Shown: in pieces, positions 7,658 through 17,668 of the stretch | How the letters are laid out: the number at the start of each line of letters is the position of its first letter | Numbering within the stretch: position 1 is the stretch's first letter | Assembly (NCBI GenBank): GCA_900759565.1 | Contig: CAAEVV010000021.1 | Coordinates: 1-55,024, forward strand | Length of the DNA stretch: 55,024 nt | Direction: 5' to 3' | Source: an uncultured Collinsella sp. | Lineage (GTDB): Bacteria; Actinomycetota; Coriobacteriia; Coriobacteriales; Coriobacteriaceae | Program-made: the position numbers and the translations under genes | Notes under the pieces: model-generated | The model's input: only the letters and a program-made list of their open reading frames with translations | Database searches by the model: none | Told to the model about the DNA's origin: nothing

Positions 7658-9523
7658 ATGACAAATGACTATCGCCGCGGTTCCGATGGGGGCCGCGGTT
7701 CTGGACGTCCCTCGTCGCGGGGACGTTCTGGTTATCAAGGAACGGGTCGGCAATCTTACAACGCCGGGCAGTCCCGTGGCAACGACCCGGCGTCGCGACT
7801 TCGCGGCTCGGGCGGCCCTCAAGTGCATAACACCAGGTCGCGCAAGAGTTCGTCGACCGAATGGCTCACAGGCGCACCTCTGCCTCGCCGCAAAGCCGTC
7901 ATGGGCTTCATCGGGCTTGGCTTGGGCTTGGGCGTCTTTCGCCTTGCCGACTATCAAATTGTCGAAGCCGATAAACTGCGCGAGCGTGCCGATGCGCGCC
8001 GCCTGCTTGCGCAGACCCTCTATGCCAAACGCGGCACCATCTACGACCGCAACGGCAACGTGTTAGCGTCGTCGGTCGAATGTCGCAACATCGCCGTGAA
8101 CCCGCAGCTTGTCGAGGATGTTGACAAGACGGTGTCGGCGCTGGTCAAGGCAACTGGAATCGATAAAAAGACCTGCCGCAAGCTCGTCGAGTCCGATGGC
8201 ACCTGGGTGTATATCAAGCGCCAGGTGGACGAAGACGATGCTGCGGCGCTGGAGAAGAAGAATCTGCCCGGCGTGCTTTTTGAGCAGGCCATGAAGCGCG
8301 TATATCCATACGGCAATCTGGCATCGCAGGTGCTGGGTGTAGTGAATGTAGACAACGACGGCTTGACGGGTCTCGAAAAGCAATACAACAAGCTTCTGAC
8401 CGGCACGAACGGTTCTCTCGTGCGCGAGCGCGCGAGGGACGGCAGCTATATCGCGGGCGGTGCCTATAAAAAGGTGGCTGCGGTCGACGGCGTTGATATC
8501 GTGACGACGCTCGACGTCAATATCCAGCGAGCGGCCGAGGATGCCCTGGCAGAGGCAGTTGAGAAGACTAAGGCCAAGAACGGCTCGGCGCTGGTCACCG
8601 ATCCTACGACAGGCGAGATCTTGGCAGCCTGCTCGTACCCGACCTACGACCAGACCGATCTGGAGAATGCCAAGACCGAGGATATGAATCTGCGCCTGGT
8701 CACCGACGCCTACGAGCCCGGCTCGGTCTTTAAGACGCTCGTGGCGGGCGCCGGCTTCGACTTGGGCGTCGTGCGATCGAGTACGTCGTTTGAGGTGCCG
8801 GCGAGCATCAAGGTGGGCGACGATACCGTCACCGATGCCGACAAGCGCGACTATGCCATGACCATGGATGTGCGCGAGATGATGCGCCGTTCGTCCAACG
8901 TGGGCTTTGTCCTAGTGGGGCGCAAGATCGGTGCCGACGACTTTGCCGCCTATGTGGACAAGTGGGGCATCGGTCACAGCTCGGGTGTCGATTTTCCGGG
9001 AGAGAGCCTGGGTATCGTCAAGGAGCGTGACCAGTATGACGGCGCCACGCTGGGCTCGATGAGCTTTGGACAGGCACTGTCCGTCTCGCCGATTGAGATC
9101 GCACGTGCCGTGGGCGGCATCGCCAACGGCGGCGTGATGATGACACCGCACTTCTATAAGTCCAGCAAAGGCGACGAGAAGGACTGGGGCGAAGGCGAGC
9201 GCGCGATTTCGGAGGACGCCGCATCCCAGGTGACATCGTGCATGCAGACGGTCGTGTCCGAGGGAACGGGCGTTGGCGGCGCGGTTGACGGCTATGACGT
9301 GGCGGGTAAGACCGGTACGGCCGAACGTGCCGACGAGAACGGCGGCTACCTCAAGGAGAACTACATGTCGTCCTTTATGGGCTTTGCACCGGCACAATCG
9401 CCCAAGGTGCTGTGCTATATCACGCTCGACGGAACGCCGAGCGGCTCAGATGCCGCTGCGGTGCCGTTCCAGTCCATTATGGCCAACGCGCTCGACGTGC
9501 TGGGTATCCCGCACACGAAGTAG
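7658..9523 (+). CDS. ftsI: Division-specific penicillin-binding protein (class B transpeptidase)
   Basis: 621 residues. It crosslinks septal peptidoglycan together with FtsW. After a Gly/Ser/Arg-rich cytoplasmic tail of about 78 residues comes one membrane helix (about 80-98), then the PBP dimer domain beginning near AKRGTIYDRNGNVLASS. The transpeptidase domain carries the three active-site motifs: Ser356-V-F-Lys359, Ser412-Ser-Asn414 and Lys551-Thr-Gly553. No PASTA repeats are present. The gene starts 17 bases after the FtsL-like gene. In most clusters murE would follow; here murF does, after about 125 bases. Confidence 0.95.
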   Translation: MTNDYRRGSDGGRGSGRPSSRGRSGYQGTGRQSYNAGQSRGNDPASRLRGSGGPQVHNTRSRKSSSTEWLTGAPLPRRKAVMGFIGLGLGLGVFRLADYQIVEADKLRERADARRLLAQTLYAKRGTIYDRNGNVLASSVECRNIAVNPQLVEDVDKTVSALVKATGIDKKTCRKLVESDGTWVYIKRQVDEDDAAALEKKNLPGVLFEQAMKRVYPYGNLASQVLGVVNVDNDGLTGLEKQYNKLLTGTNGSLVRERARDGSYIAGGAYKKVAAVDGVDIVTTLDVNIQRAAEDALAEAVEKTKAKNGSALVTDPTTGEILAACSYPTYDQTDLENAKTEDMNLRLVTDAYEPGSVFKTLVAGAGFDLGVVRSSTSFEVPASIKVGDDTVTDADKRDYAMTMDVREMMRRSSNVGFVLVGRKIGADDFAAYVDKWGIGHSSGVDFPGESLGIVKERDQYDGATLGSMSFGQALSVSPIEIARAVGGIANGGVMMTPHFYKSSKGDEKDWGEGERAISEDAASQVTSCMQTVVSEGTGVGGAVDGYDVAGKTGTAERADENGGYLKENYMSSFMGFAPAQSPKVLCYITLDGTPSGSDAAAVPFQSIMANALDVLGIPHTK

Positions 9524-9649
9524 GGGGTTACAATCTTTGGGGCGTGGTTTGTTGTCCCATATGAGGGTGTTCACATGCCCTGCACCACGCATGTGCGGCG
9601 CTGGGATACAATACGCCGATAGCATTATTAGGTTTACAGGGGAGCTGCA

Positions 9650-11074
9650 ATGATAGAGATCGCCGTCAACAACCTCGCGGCCGCAACAGGGGCCCGAACC
9701 GTGACGGGAGAAGCCGATCGGGTATGCCGCGGGTGCGTTATCGACTCGCGCCAGGTCGAGGAAGGGACGATTTTCGTCGCCTTTCCCGGTGAAAACGTCG
9801 ACGGCAATGATTTTGCTTCCCGTGCCGTCCAGTCGGGTGCCGGCGCCGTCGTGATGACGCGTGAGCCCGAGGCCGAGCTGGTCTCGCTGGCGCAGGACAA
9901 GGGGTGCGCCATCCTGCTGACCGATGATCCCGAGGAGTTTCTGCTGCGTTTGGCGCACACGTATCGCCTGGAGCTTGGCTGCCTGGTCGTTGGCATTACC
10001 GGTTCCATCGGCAAGACGACGACCAAGGACGTGCTCGCCGCCGTGCTCGCCAAGCGCTATCGTGTCTGGGCCACCAAGGGCAATTTCAATAACCTGATCG
10101 GCATGCCGCTCACGGTGCTTTCCGCTCCGGCCGATACCGAGGTCCTGGTGCTCGAGATGGGCATGAACCATTTCCACGAGATTGAGCGCCTGTCCAAGTC
10201 CGCCAATCCCAACCTTGCCATCGTGAGCAAGATCGGCACCTCTCACATCGGCATTTTGGGCAGCCGCGAGAACATCGCCCGCGCTAAGGCCGAGATTGTC
10301 CAGGGTATGTGCGCCGCCGGCGACTTCTTGCCGCTGCTGGTTTTGGGCGGTGAGGACGACTTTACGCCGTTCATTCGCGATACGTTCGCCCAGCCTGCTG
10401 GTATCGACGTTATGCTGGCCGGCGTCTCGGACGACGATGAGGTCCGTGCCCGCGACATTCGTGTTGATGACGAGGGACGTCCGGTCTTTACGCTCGATTT
10501 TGGCCAGGGTGAGACGATCGATACCATGCTTGCCATCCCCGGCGTGCAGTCCGTTCCTAATGCCGTTAAGGCCGCCGCGGTTTCCTATCGCCTGGGCGTG
10601 ACGCCCGAGCAGATCGATGCTGCTTTTAGGGGCCTCACGATCACCGGTCACCGCCAGGAGATCAAGCGCGCCAAGAGCGGTGCCCGCGTCATCGACGATT
10701 CCTATAACGCCAGTGCCGAATCCATGGCTGCTGGCCTCGATCTACTGTGCTCGCTTTCGTGCACGGGGTCTCGCATGGCGATCCTGGGCGAGATGGGCGA
10801 GATGGGCGATGAGGCTCCTCGCATGCATGAGCTCGTGGGCGCCTATGCCGCCGCCAAGAAGCTCGACATGCTGGCGTGCGTGGGTGGTGAGCTGGCCCAG
10901 CTTATGGCCGATGCCGCGCGCATGATGGGCATGGACGAGGACCGCATCCAGGTGTTCTCCGATTATCAGCAGGTGCTCGACCGCATGGGCGGCGCGCTTG
11001 AAAAACATGATGTTGTACTGGTCAAGGGTTCCCGCTTTGTTGAGCTCGACCGCTTTGTGGAAGGTGTGTGCTAG
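9650..11074 (+). CDS. murF: UDP-N-acetylmuramoyl-tripeptide--D-alanyl-D-alanine ligase
   Basis: 474 residues. It adds D-Ala-D-Ala to the UDP-MurNAc tripeptide in the cytosol. The Mur ligase order is clear: N-terminal substrate domain (about 1-105), central ATPase with G118-S-I-G-K-T123, and a C-terminal domain with VIDDSYNASAESM and AILGEMGEMGDEA, both typical of MurF. GGGGAG lies seven bases upstream of the ATG. It directly follows ftsI with no murE between. mraY begins three bases after its stop. Confidence 0.97.
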   Translation: MIEIAVNNLAAATGARTVTGEADRVCRGCVIDSRQVEEGTIFVAFPGENVDGNDFASRAVQSGAGAVVMTREPEAELVSLAQDKGCAILLTDDPEEFLLRLAHTYRLELGCLVVGITGSIGKTTTKDVLAAVLAKRYRVWATKGNFNNLIGMPLTVLSAPADTEVLVLEMGMNHFHEIERLSKSANPNLAIVSKIGTSHIGILGSRENIARAKAEIVQGMCAAGDFLPLLVLGGEDDFTPFIRDTFAQPAGIDVMLAGVSDDDEVRARDIRVDDEGRPVFTLDFGQGETIDTMLAIPGVQSVPNAVKAAAVSYRLGVTPEQIDAAFRGLTITGHRQEIKRAKSGARVIDDSYNASAESMAAGLDLLCSLSCTGSRMAILGEMGEMGDEAPRMHELVGAYAAAKKLDMLACVGGELAQLMADAARMMGMDEDRIQVFSDYQQVLDRMGGALEKHDVVLVKGSRFVELDRFVEGVC

Positions 11075-11077
11075 CCC

Positions 11078-12097
11078 ATGTTCGGCAATCCCTCGTATCC
11101 AACGTATCAGGCTTTTTTGGGGCTTGGCATCGCCGCTGCCATTGCGCTGCTGCTCATGCCGTGGTGGATCAAGCTGCTCAAGGTCGAGGGTATCGGCCAG
11201 CAGGTTCGTGCCGACGGCCCCAAGCGTCATTTGGTTAAGCAGGGAACGCCCACCATGGGTGGCGTTGTCATTCTCGTCGCGATTTCGCTGACCTGCCTGC
11301 TGATGGGCAAGCTCACCACCGAGCTCGTGCTCGTGCTGCTCGCCACGCTGGCGACCGGCGTGCTGGGCCTGATCGACGACCTGACCTCCGTTACGCATGG
11401 GCGCTCGCTCGGTCTGACGCCTCATGCCAAGATGATCGGCCTAACCATTATCTGTGTCACCTTTACGGTACTTGCCGTCAACTGGTGCGGCGTCGCCCCC
11501 GAGATTCGTTTTCCCGGCGGCCCGACGATTGACCTTGGCGTGCTTTCGACCACCATCTGCGGCCTTTCGTTCCCGTGGCTCTACATTGTCTTTTGCTGGC
11601 TGATGATCGCCGGTCTTTCTAATGCCGTGAACCTGACCGATGGCCTTGACGGTCTTGCCGGCGGCACCTCCATGATTGCCATGCTCGCCATGGCTGCCAT
11701 GGCGTTTTTGCACGGAGACGTGAACCTGTCCATCTTCTGCACCGCGTGTGCCGGTGCCTGCTTGGGCTTTCTGTGGTTCAACTGCTATCCGGCGAGCATC
11801 TTTATGGGCGATACCGGCTCGCTTGCCCTGGGCGCCGCGTTTGCCTGCACGTCCATCATGACCAACACCGAGGTCGTCTCCCTCATCATCGGCGGCCTGT
11901 TTATCGTTGAGACCCTGTCGGTCATGATTCAGGTTGTCTACTTCCACTTTACGCACAAGCGCGTCTTCCTTATGGCGCCCATCCATCATCATTTCGAAAA
12001 GAAGGGCTGGGCCGAGACCAAGGTCGTCATCCGTTTTTGGATTATCGCTGCGGCCTTTGGTGCCGTTGGCCTTGCTTTGTTCTTCCAGTTGGGATAG
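11078..12097 (+). CDS. mraY: Phospho-N-acetylmuramoyl-pentapeptide transferase
   Basis: 339 residues with about ten membrane helices. It transfers phospho-MurNAc-pentapeptide to undecaprenyl phosphate to make lipid I at the inner face of the membrane. Diagnostic motifs are GTPTMGG, the catalytic acidic pair in LGLIDDLTSV, NLTDGLDGLAGG, FMGDTGSLALG and the histidine motif IHHHFEKKGW. GGAAGGTG in the end of murF serves as ribosome site. It is tightly packed between murF and murD. Confidence 0.98.
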   Translation: MFGNPSYPTYQAFLGLGIAAAIALLLMPWWIKLLKVEGIGQQVRADGPKRHLVKQGTPTMGGVVILVAISLTCLLMGKLTTELVLVLLATLATGVLGLIDDLTSVTHGRSLGLTPHAKMIGLTIICVTFTVLAVNWCGVAPEIRFPGGPTIDLGVLSTTICGLSFPWLYIVFCWLMIAGLSNAVNLTDGLDGLAGGTSMIAMLAMAAMAFLHGDVNLSIFCTACAGACLGFLWFNCYPASIFMGDTGSLALGAAFACTSIMTNTEVVSLIIGGLFIVETLSVMIQVVYFHFTHKRVFLMAPIHHHFEKKGWAETKVVIRFWIIAAAFGAVGLALFFQLG

Positions 12098-12106
12098 TGG
12101 TCTTTC

Positions 12107-13513
12107 ATGCCTCTTGCTGATGTCTTTAGCCTGCTCGTTTTGGGTCAGGGCAAATCCGGTCTCGATGTCGCCCGCTGGGCGCTGGCACATCCCGAGCGCG
12201 TAAGCGCCGTTACCGTGTATGGCGGCGGCACCTCTGAGCCCAATGACGCCACGCGTGCGCTCGAGGCTGCTGGTGCGTCGTTTGTCTATGGGACCGAACA
12301 GGTCGAGGGCGCCTATGACGTATGCGTGACGTGCCCGGGCATCTCGGAGTTCTCGGGCTTCTTTAAGGCCGGGCGCGAGCATGCCGCCCAGATTATGGGT
12401 GAGCCCGAGTTTGCCTATCGCCTGTCGCCCGATAACTGGATTGCCATCACGGGCACCAACGGCAAGACGACCACCACGTCGCTGACTGATTTTCTGCTTA
12501 AGGCTGCCGGCGAGGCCAGCGTTGCTGTCGGCAACATCGGCGAGCCGCCGGTCAACGAGATTGACGGCCGAGCCCACAACGAGTGGTTTGTGGCTGAGCT
12601 CTCGAGCTATCAGATTGCTACGACAACCGAGCTCCACCCCCGCGTGGCGGTGCTGCTCAACATCACTCCCGACCACTTGGGCTGGCATAAGAGCCATAAG
12701 AACTATGCGCTTGCCAAGATCAAACTGTTTGACAATATGGTCGATGACGATCTGGTGGTTGTCGACGTCGAAGACGCCGGCATTCACGAGTTCGATGAGT
12801 ACATCTACACGCCGGGTCGTCGCATCTGCAAGGTTGCCTTTGACGAGCCTGAGGGCGAGGATGCCGCCTTTGTGCGCGATGGCAAGATGATCGTGCGTCT
12901 GAAGGGCGTCGAGACCCCGCTCACCGCTACATCCGAGCTCAAGATCTCGGGCCATCACAATGTTATCAATGCCCTGTGCGCTGCCACGGCTGCCTTGGCG
13001 GTCGGTGCCGATGTCGATGGTGTCTGCCGCGGTCTTGCCTCGTTCCAGCCGCTCGAGCACCGCGTGGAGCCGTGTGGCGAGATTGACGGCGTGCGCTACG
13101 TCAACGATTCCAAGGCGACTAACACCGATGCGGTCGAGAAGGCACTGACGGCATTTCCCGATGACGACGTGATCTTGCTGCTCGGCGGCCACGATAAGGG
13201 CACTCCGCTCACGGACTTCGCGCGCGTCGTTATGGACAACGTGCGCTCGGTCGTCTGCTTTGGCGATGCGCGCGAGCGCTTCACCGCCGCTATGGACGAG
13301 GCTGATGTCGATGGCGATGTGGATATCGCCCAGGCGGATGACCTGCGCGACGCCGTGGACGTTGCCCGTTCGCTTTCGAGCCGTGGTGACGTGATCTTAC
13401 TTTCTCCTGCCTGCTCTTCGTTCGATGAGTTCTCGGGCTATGAGGAGCGCGGCCGCGTGTTTAAGGACTACGTGGCTCAGCTTGCCGCTACAGCGAAATC
13501 ACAAATGGAATAG
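12107..13513 (+). CDS. murD: UDP-N-acetylmuramoyl-L-alanine--D-glutamate ligase
   Basis: 468 residues. It adds D-glutamate to UDP-MurNAc-L-Ala. The N-terminal Rossmann-like domain begins LLVLGQGKSGLDVARWA; the ATPase P-loop is G116-T-N-G-K-T121; the segment AELSSYQIATT and the C-terminal FQPLEHRVEPCG with YVNDSKATN are characteristic of MurD. The ATG lies nine bases after mraY. The ribosome site is weak, so translation is likely coupled to mraY. Confidence 0.97.
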   Translation: MPLADVFSLLVLGQGKSGLDVARWALAHPERVSAVTVYGGGTSEPNDATRALEAAGASFVYGTEQVEGAYDVCVTCPGISEFSGFFKAGREHAAQIMGEPEFAYRLSPDNWIAITGTNGKTTTTSLTDFLLKAAGEASVAVGNIGEPPVNEIDGRAHNEWFVAELSSYQIATTTELHPRVAVLLNITPDHLGWHKSHKNYALAKIKLFDNMVDDDLVVVDVEDAGIHEFDEYIYTPGRRICKVAFDEPEGEDAAFVRDGKMIVRLKGVETPLTATSELKISGHHNVINALCAATAALAVGADVDGVCRGLASFQPLEHRVEPCGEIDGVRYVNDSKATNTDAVEKALTAFPDDDVILLLGGHDKGTPLTDFARVVMDNVRSVVCFGDARERFTAAMDEADVDGDVDIAQADDLRDAVDVARSLSSRGDVILLSPACSSFDEFSGYEERGRVFKDYVAQLAATAKSQME

Positions 13514-13521
13514 GGGTTGCG

Positions 13522-15042
13522 GTGAGAGAGGAGAGCCCCCGACAAGGTATGAGGAGGCCCGACTCGGACCGTGCTTCCTCACGTCGCACCACACCGCGTT
13601 CCAGCCGCGGCGGGCAGTCGTTTAGCGAACGCTATATTGCCGGCGTTCCCGCCCGTATCATGCGCCCCCGTTTGATATTCATGGCCTGCTTGTTTACCTT
13701 GGTATGCTTTGGCCTGCTGATGGTGTACTCGGCGTCTTCGGTCGAGGCGCTGCACGAGAATGGCTCGGCGACGTTTTTTCTGGGTCGACAGGCCGCGTTT
13801 GCCGTGGTCGGTGTTCTGGCGCTGATTGCCATCGTGCGCGTTTTGCCGGACAGCTGGTTTGGGGAGGATGTGCTCAGGATCTTCCTTATCGGCATGATAG
13901 GGCTACTGCTTCTGGTGTTCTTGGTGGGCAGCGGCAGCCGCGGCGCCACGCGCTGGCTCAACATCGCCGGTATTCAGTTCCAGCCTTCCGAGTTTTTAAA
14001 GCCATTTGCCATTGCGTATTCGGCCATCATGCTTGATCGCTTCTTTTCGCCCGGTGGCAACATCAACGAATTCCTTCGCAAGATGGGCATCTACCTGGGC
14101 ATTTCGCTCTTTCTGATCTTTATCCAGCCCGATTTCGGTACTGTCCTGATCATCCTGTTGACCCTCATGTGCATGGCGTTGTTTGCGGGTCTCGACCCCA
14201 GATTTATCATCGGCGTGCTAATCTTCGGCATTCTCGTGATCGTGATTGCGCTTGTCGCAGAGCCGTACCGTATGGTGCGTATTCAGGTTGCCTTGAACCC
14301 TTGGGCCGACGAGTATGGTGACGGCTATCAGGCCACGCTTGCCATCATGGCCTTTGCCTCGGGCGGTCTGTTCGGCCGTGGCATCGGCAACTCAACCATG
14401 AAGTACTCGTATCTGCCCGAGGCGCACAATGACTACATCCTGGCCATCATTGGCGAGGAAGTTGGTTTTGTCGGAACCGTGCTGTTCTTCTTGGTGTTTG
14501 CGATGCTGATCTACTCGGCGTTTCGCATTGCCGAGCAGGCGACCGATCGTCGGGGCGCGCTTATGGCGTCTGGCTCCGCGGTCATTCTCGCGGTGCAGTT
14601 TTTGATTAACGCGCTGGGCATCCTCAACGTGTTTCCCATGACGGGCAAACCGTTGCCGTTTATTAGCTACGGCGGTTCGTCGATTATTGTGTCGCTCATG
14701 CTTGCCGGGTTGATCCTGCGCGTTTCGTACGAGAGCGCCCGCCGCGATGAGTATGACCGCCGCCGTGAGAGCTTTGCCGTTATGGATGAGAGTACCGCCG
14801 GCTTGCCCCACGTGCGCGGCGAGCGATCTTCGCGTAACGGTTTTACCGTCCTGGATGGCTCTGCGACCGAGCCGGCAGCCCGCCCGCGTCAGCGAACGGT
14901 GCCGCAAGGTCGTCCTCAGCGCCCCACTCCTCGCAATGCGGGCGGCGGACATAATCGAATCGATTTGAACTCGGACCCGTCGGCGCGTCTGCGTACCGAC
15001 GACCAGGGACCGCGTGTACGAAGGGACTACCATGACCGATAA
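13522..15042 (+). CDS. ftsW: Peptidoglycan polymerase FtsW (SEDS family)
   Basis: 506 residues. SEDS glycosyltransferase that polymerises lipid II at the septum with FtsI. About ten membrane helices lie between residues 52 and 400. Typical blocks are LMVYSASS, GATRWLNIAGIQFQPSEFLK, YSYLPEAHNDYILAIIGEE and PFISYGGSSI. Both ends are unusual: a 50-residue Arg/Ser-rich head and a tail of about 105 residues rich in Arg, Pro and Gly. The GTG at 13522 follows GGGG; an ATG at 13549 is an alternative. The end overlaps murG by 11 bases. Confidence 0.96.
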   Translation: MREESPRQGMRRPDSDRASSRRTTPRSSRGGQSFSERYIAGVPARIMRPRLIFMACLFTLVCFGLLMVYSASSVEALHENGSATFFLGRQAAFAVVGVLALIAIVRVLPDSWFGEDVLRIFLIGMIGLLLLVFLVGSGSRGATRWLNIAGIQFQPSEFLKPFAIAYSAIMLDRFFSPGGNINEFLRKMGIYLGISLFLIFIQPDFGTVLIILLTLMCMALFAGLDPRFIIGVLIFGILVIVIALVAEPYRMVRIQVALNPWADEYGDGYQATLAIMAFASGGLFGRGIGNSTMKYSYLPEAHNDYILAIIGEEVGFVGTVLFFLVFAMLIYSAFRIAEQATDRRGALMASGSAVILAVQFLINALGILNVFPMTGKPLPFISYGGSSIIVSLMLAGLILRVSYESARRDEYDRRRESFAVMDESTAGLPHVRGERSSRNGFTVLDGSATEPAARPRQRTVPQGRPQRPTPRNAGGGHNRIDLNSDPSARLRTDDQGPRVRRDYHDR

Positions 15043-16147
15043 AATGACCGTTGCTATTGCAGCCGGCGGCACGGCAGGACACATCAACCCCGCGCTCGCC
15101 TTGGCCGAAGAGCTGCGTGACCGTGGCCACCACGTTGTGTTCGTGGGCCAGTCGCGCAAGCTCGAGGGTCGTCTGGTCCCCGAGGCTGGGTTTGATTTTG
15201 TGCCCATTACGGTCACGGGCTTCGACCGCTCCCGTCCTTGGACGGCGCTGACCTCGCTGTGGCGTGTCTACAAAGCCAAGCGTGCGCTCGCCAGTCATTT
15301 CTCAAAGGTCGGCAAGCCCGATGCCGCCATTGGTTTTGGTGCCTATGTCGAGGTTCCGCTGCTGGGGTGGTGCAAGGGCGCGGGCGTTCCGTATCTGCTG
15401 CATGAGCAGAACTCTGTTCCGGGCCTGGCCAACAAGATGATGAACTCCCACGCCGCCCGCGTGTGCATCTCGGTGCCGGCAGCGCGTTCGGTCTTTGAGC
15501 GCGAAGGTGACCCTGACCACGTGCTCATGACCGGCAACCCCGTACGTCGCTCGGTGATCGAGGGCGATCGCGCTCGCGGCCGCAAGGCACTTGGCGTTCC
15601 CGAGGACGCTACGCTGCTGCTCGTCTTTGGCGGTTCACTTGGCGCCCAGCACCTCAACGAGCGCGTGGTTTCGCTCAAAAACGAGCTGCTTTCGCGCAAG
15701 AACCTCTATGTGTTGCATTCGACGGGTGCCGACGGCTTTGAGGAGACCGAGCGCGCTTTGGCGCTGACGCCCGAGGAAGCGAAGCGTTACCGCGTCCAGC
15801 CTTACATCGACAACATGGGCGATATGCTGGCTGCTGCCGATTTGGTGCTCTCGCGTTCGGGCGCATCGAGCGTGGCCGAGATCGCTGCGCTCGCCGTGCC
15901 CTCGGTGCTCGTGCCGTATCCGCATGCGACGGCCGACCACCAAACCACCAATGCTCGTTATCTGGTCGACGCCGGGGCCGGCGTGCTCTGCGCCGATGCC
16001 GATATCGACGGTTCTGCCTTTGCCGATGAGCTGCTGCACCTGGTCGATGACGCGGCGGCACGCGACGCCATGCGTCAGGCGGCGCGTGGTCTGGCTCAGG
16101 ATAGGGCCGCCGCTCTTCTGGCGGATGCGGTAGAGGGTTTGCGTTAG
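15032..16147 (+). CDS. murG: UDP-N-acetylglucosamine--undecaprenyl-PP-MurNAc-pentapeptide GlcNAc transferase
   Basis: 371 residues. GT28 glycosyltransferase that makes lipid II from lipid I at the inner membrane face. The N-terminal glycine loop G12-G-T-A-G-H17, the segment LHEQNSVPGLANK and the C-terminal donor-site block ADLVLSRSGASSVAEIAALAVPSVLVPYPHA are diagnostic. The ATG at 15032 is chosen: AAGGGA precedes it and it overlaps the ftsW end in the usual coupled manner; ATG 15044 is also possible. A 97-base gap follows before murC. Confidence 0.97.
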   Translation: MTDKMTVAIAAGGTAGHINPALALAEELRDRGHHVVFVGQSRKLEGRLVPEAGFDFVPITVTGFDRSRPWTALTSLWRVYKAKRALASHFSKVGKPDAAIGFGAYVEVPLLGWCKGAGVPYLLHEQNSVPGLANKMMNSHAARVCISVPAARSVFEREGDPDHVLMTGNPVRRSVIEGDRARGRKALGVPEDATLLLVFGGSLGAQHLNERVVSLKNELLSRKNLYVLHSTGADGFEETERALALTPEEAKRYRVQPYIDNMGDMLAAADLVLSRSGASSVAEIAALAVPSVLVPYPHATADHQTTNARYLVDAGAGVLCADADIDGSAFADELLHLVDDAAARDAMRQAARGLAQDRAAALLADAVEGLR

Positions 16148-16244
16148 TTAGACGGGATATCGTCGGTCGCCCTCGCGCTGATGCGGTAGGTGCGGTACAG
16201 TTAACGGGTTACAGGCAGTGTTTACGCAAGGAGTACACGAGCAC

Positions 16245-17663
16245 ATGGCTGATTCCCAGACTGCAACCTCCGCGCCCGAGTTTAAGAGCGCCCACTTTAT
16301 CGGTATCGGCGGCGCCGGCATGAGCGGCATCGCCCTCGTTCTGCACGAGCGCGGTTATGCCGTTACCGGCTCCGACCTTAAGACGTCACGTTATATCCGC
16401 CAGCTTACCCGCGCTGGTGTGAAGGTGCATGTGGGCCATGAGGCCGCCACGATCGACGAGGTCAAGCCCGACGTGGTTGTTGTCTCCACCGCTATTCCGG
16501 AGTCCAACCCTGAACTCGTGCGCGCTCGCGAGCTTGGTATTCCCGTGTGGCCCCGTGCCAAGATGCTCTCTGCTTTGGGCCACGGCTACACCACCGTCGC
16601 TGTTGCCGGCACGCATGGCAAGACCACCACGTCTTCGATGTGCGCCACCATGCTCGACCGCATGGGTCTGGATCCGAGCTTCCTGATCGGTGGCATCGTC
16701 GAGGGCTATGACACGAACGGCAAGAACGGCTCGGGCGACTACTTTGTCGCCGAGGCCGACGAGTCCGACAGTTCCTTTCTGTTCCTGAACCCCAACGTGG
16801 TCATTGTGACCAACGTCGAGGCCGACCACCTCGATCACTACTCGGGTATCGAGGAGATCGAGGCGACTTTCGACAAATTCATGAGCCTGGTGGGCGAGGA
16901 CGGCACCGTCATCGTCTGCGGTGAGGACCCGCATCTGGTCGAGCTCGCCAAGTCGACGGGCCGTCACGTGCTTTCCTACGGCTTTGCCGAGAGCAACGAC
17001 ATCGTCTGCATGCACCCGGATGTCAAGGGCATCCAGAGCGACTTTATCGTTCGCTTTGAGGACGGCACTGAGCACGCTGTGGAGATCAAGAGTAATCCCG
17101 GTCGCCACAACATGCTCAACGCCACGGCGGTGCTCACCGTCGCCCATGTCCTGGGCCTTGACATCGACGCCGCCGCCAAGGCGCTTTCGAGCTTTGAGGG
17201 CGTCCGCCGTCGCTTTACCCACGTGGGCGATATCGATGGCATCACCGTGGTCGATGATTACGGCCATCACCCCACCGAGATCAAGGCTACGCTTGCTGCC
17301 GCTTCGTCGCTGGGCTACAAGCATGTCGACGTCGTGTTCCAGCCGCACCGTTATTCGCGCCTGCAGGCCCTGTGCGACGACTTTGCCGATGCATTTGCCA
17401 ATGCCGATAAACTGCTGCTGATTGATGTGTTCTCGGCTGGCGAGATGCCCATTCCGGGTGTCACCTCTAAGATGCTCGCCGATACCGTGCGCGCCAAGCA
17501 TCCTGGCAAGGAGGTCGTGTACTGCTCCAGCCGTCTTGAGCTCAATCAGGAGCTCGAGCAGATGGTGGGCGCGGGCGACCTGCTGCTCACTATGGGTGCC
17601 GGTGACGTTACGACCGTCGGTCCCGAGTTTATCGAGTATCTGACTGCCAAGAAAGACGCTTAA
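16245..17663 (+). CDS. murC: UDP-N-acetylmuramate--L-alanine ligase
   Basis: 472 residues from ATG 16245. It adds the first L-Ala to UDP-MurNAc. The N-terminus has the MurC fingerprint HFIGIGGAGMSGIA, followed by G122-T-H-G-K-T127 in the ATPase domain and VDDYGHHPTEI, FQPHRYSR in the C-terminal part. AAGGAG lies 11 bases upstream of this ATG, slightly long; an in-frame GTG at 16218 has no site. The 97-base gap from murG could hold an internal promoter, but no convincing one was seen. murB starts five bases after the stop. Confidence 0.97.
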   Translation: MADSQTATSAPEFKSAHFIGIGGAGMSGIALVLHERGYAVTGSDLKTSRYIRQLTRAGVKVHVGHEAATIDEVKPDVVVVSTAIPESNPELVRARELGIPVWPRAKMLSALGHGYTTVAVAGTHGKTTTSSMCATMLDRMGLDPSFLIGGIVEGYDTNGKNGSGDYFVAEADESDSSFLFLNPNVVIVTNVEADHLDHYSGIEEIEATFDKFMSLVGEDGTVIVCGEDPHLVELAKSTGRHVLSYGFAESNDIVCMHPDVKGIQSDFIVRFEDGTEHAVEIKSNPGRHNMLNATAVLTVAHVLGLDIDAAAKALSSFEGVRRRFTHVGDIDGITVVDDYGHHPTEIKATLAAASSLGYKHVDVVFQPHRYSRLQALCDDFADAFANADKLLLIDVFSAGEMPIPGVTSKMLADTVRAKHPGKEVVYCSSRLELNQELEQMVGAGDLLLTMGAGDVTTVGPEFIEYLTAKKDA

Positions 17664-17668
17664 GTCTA

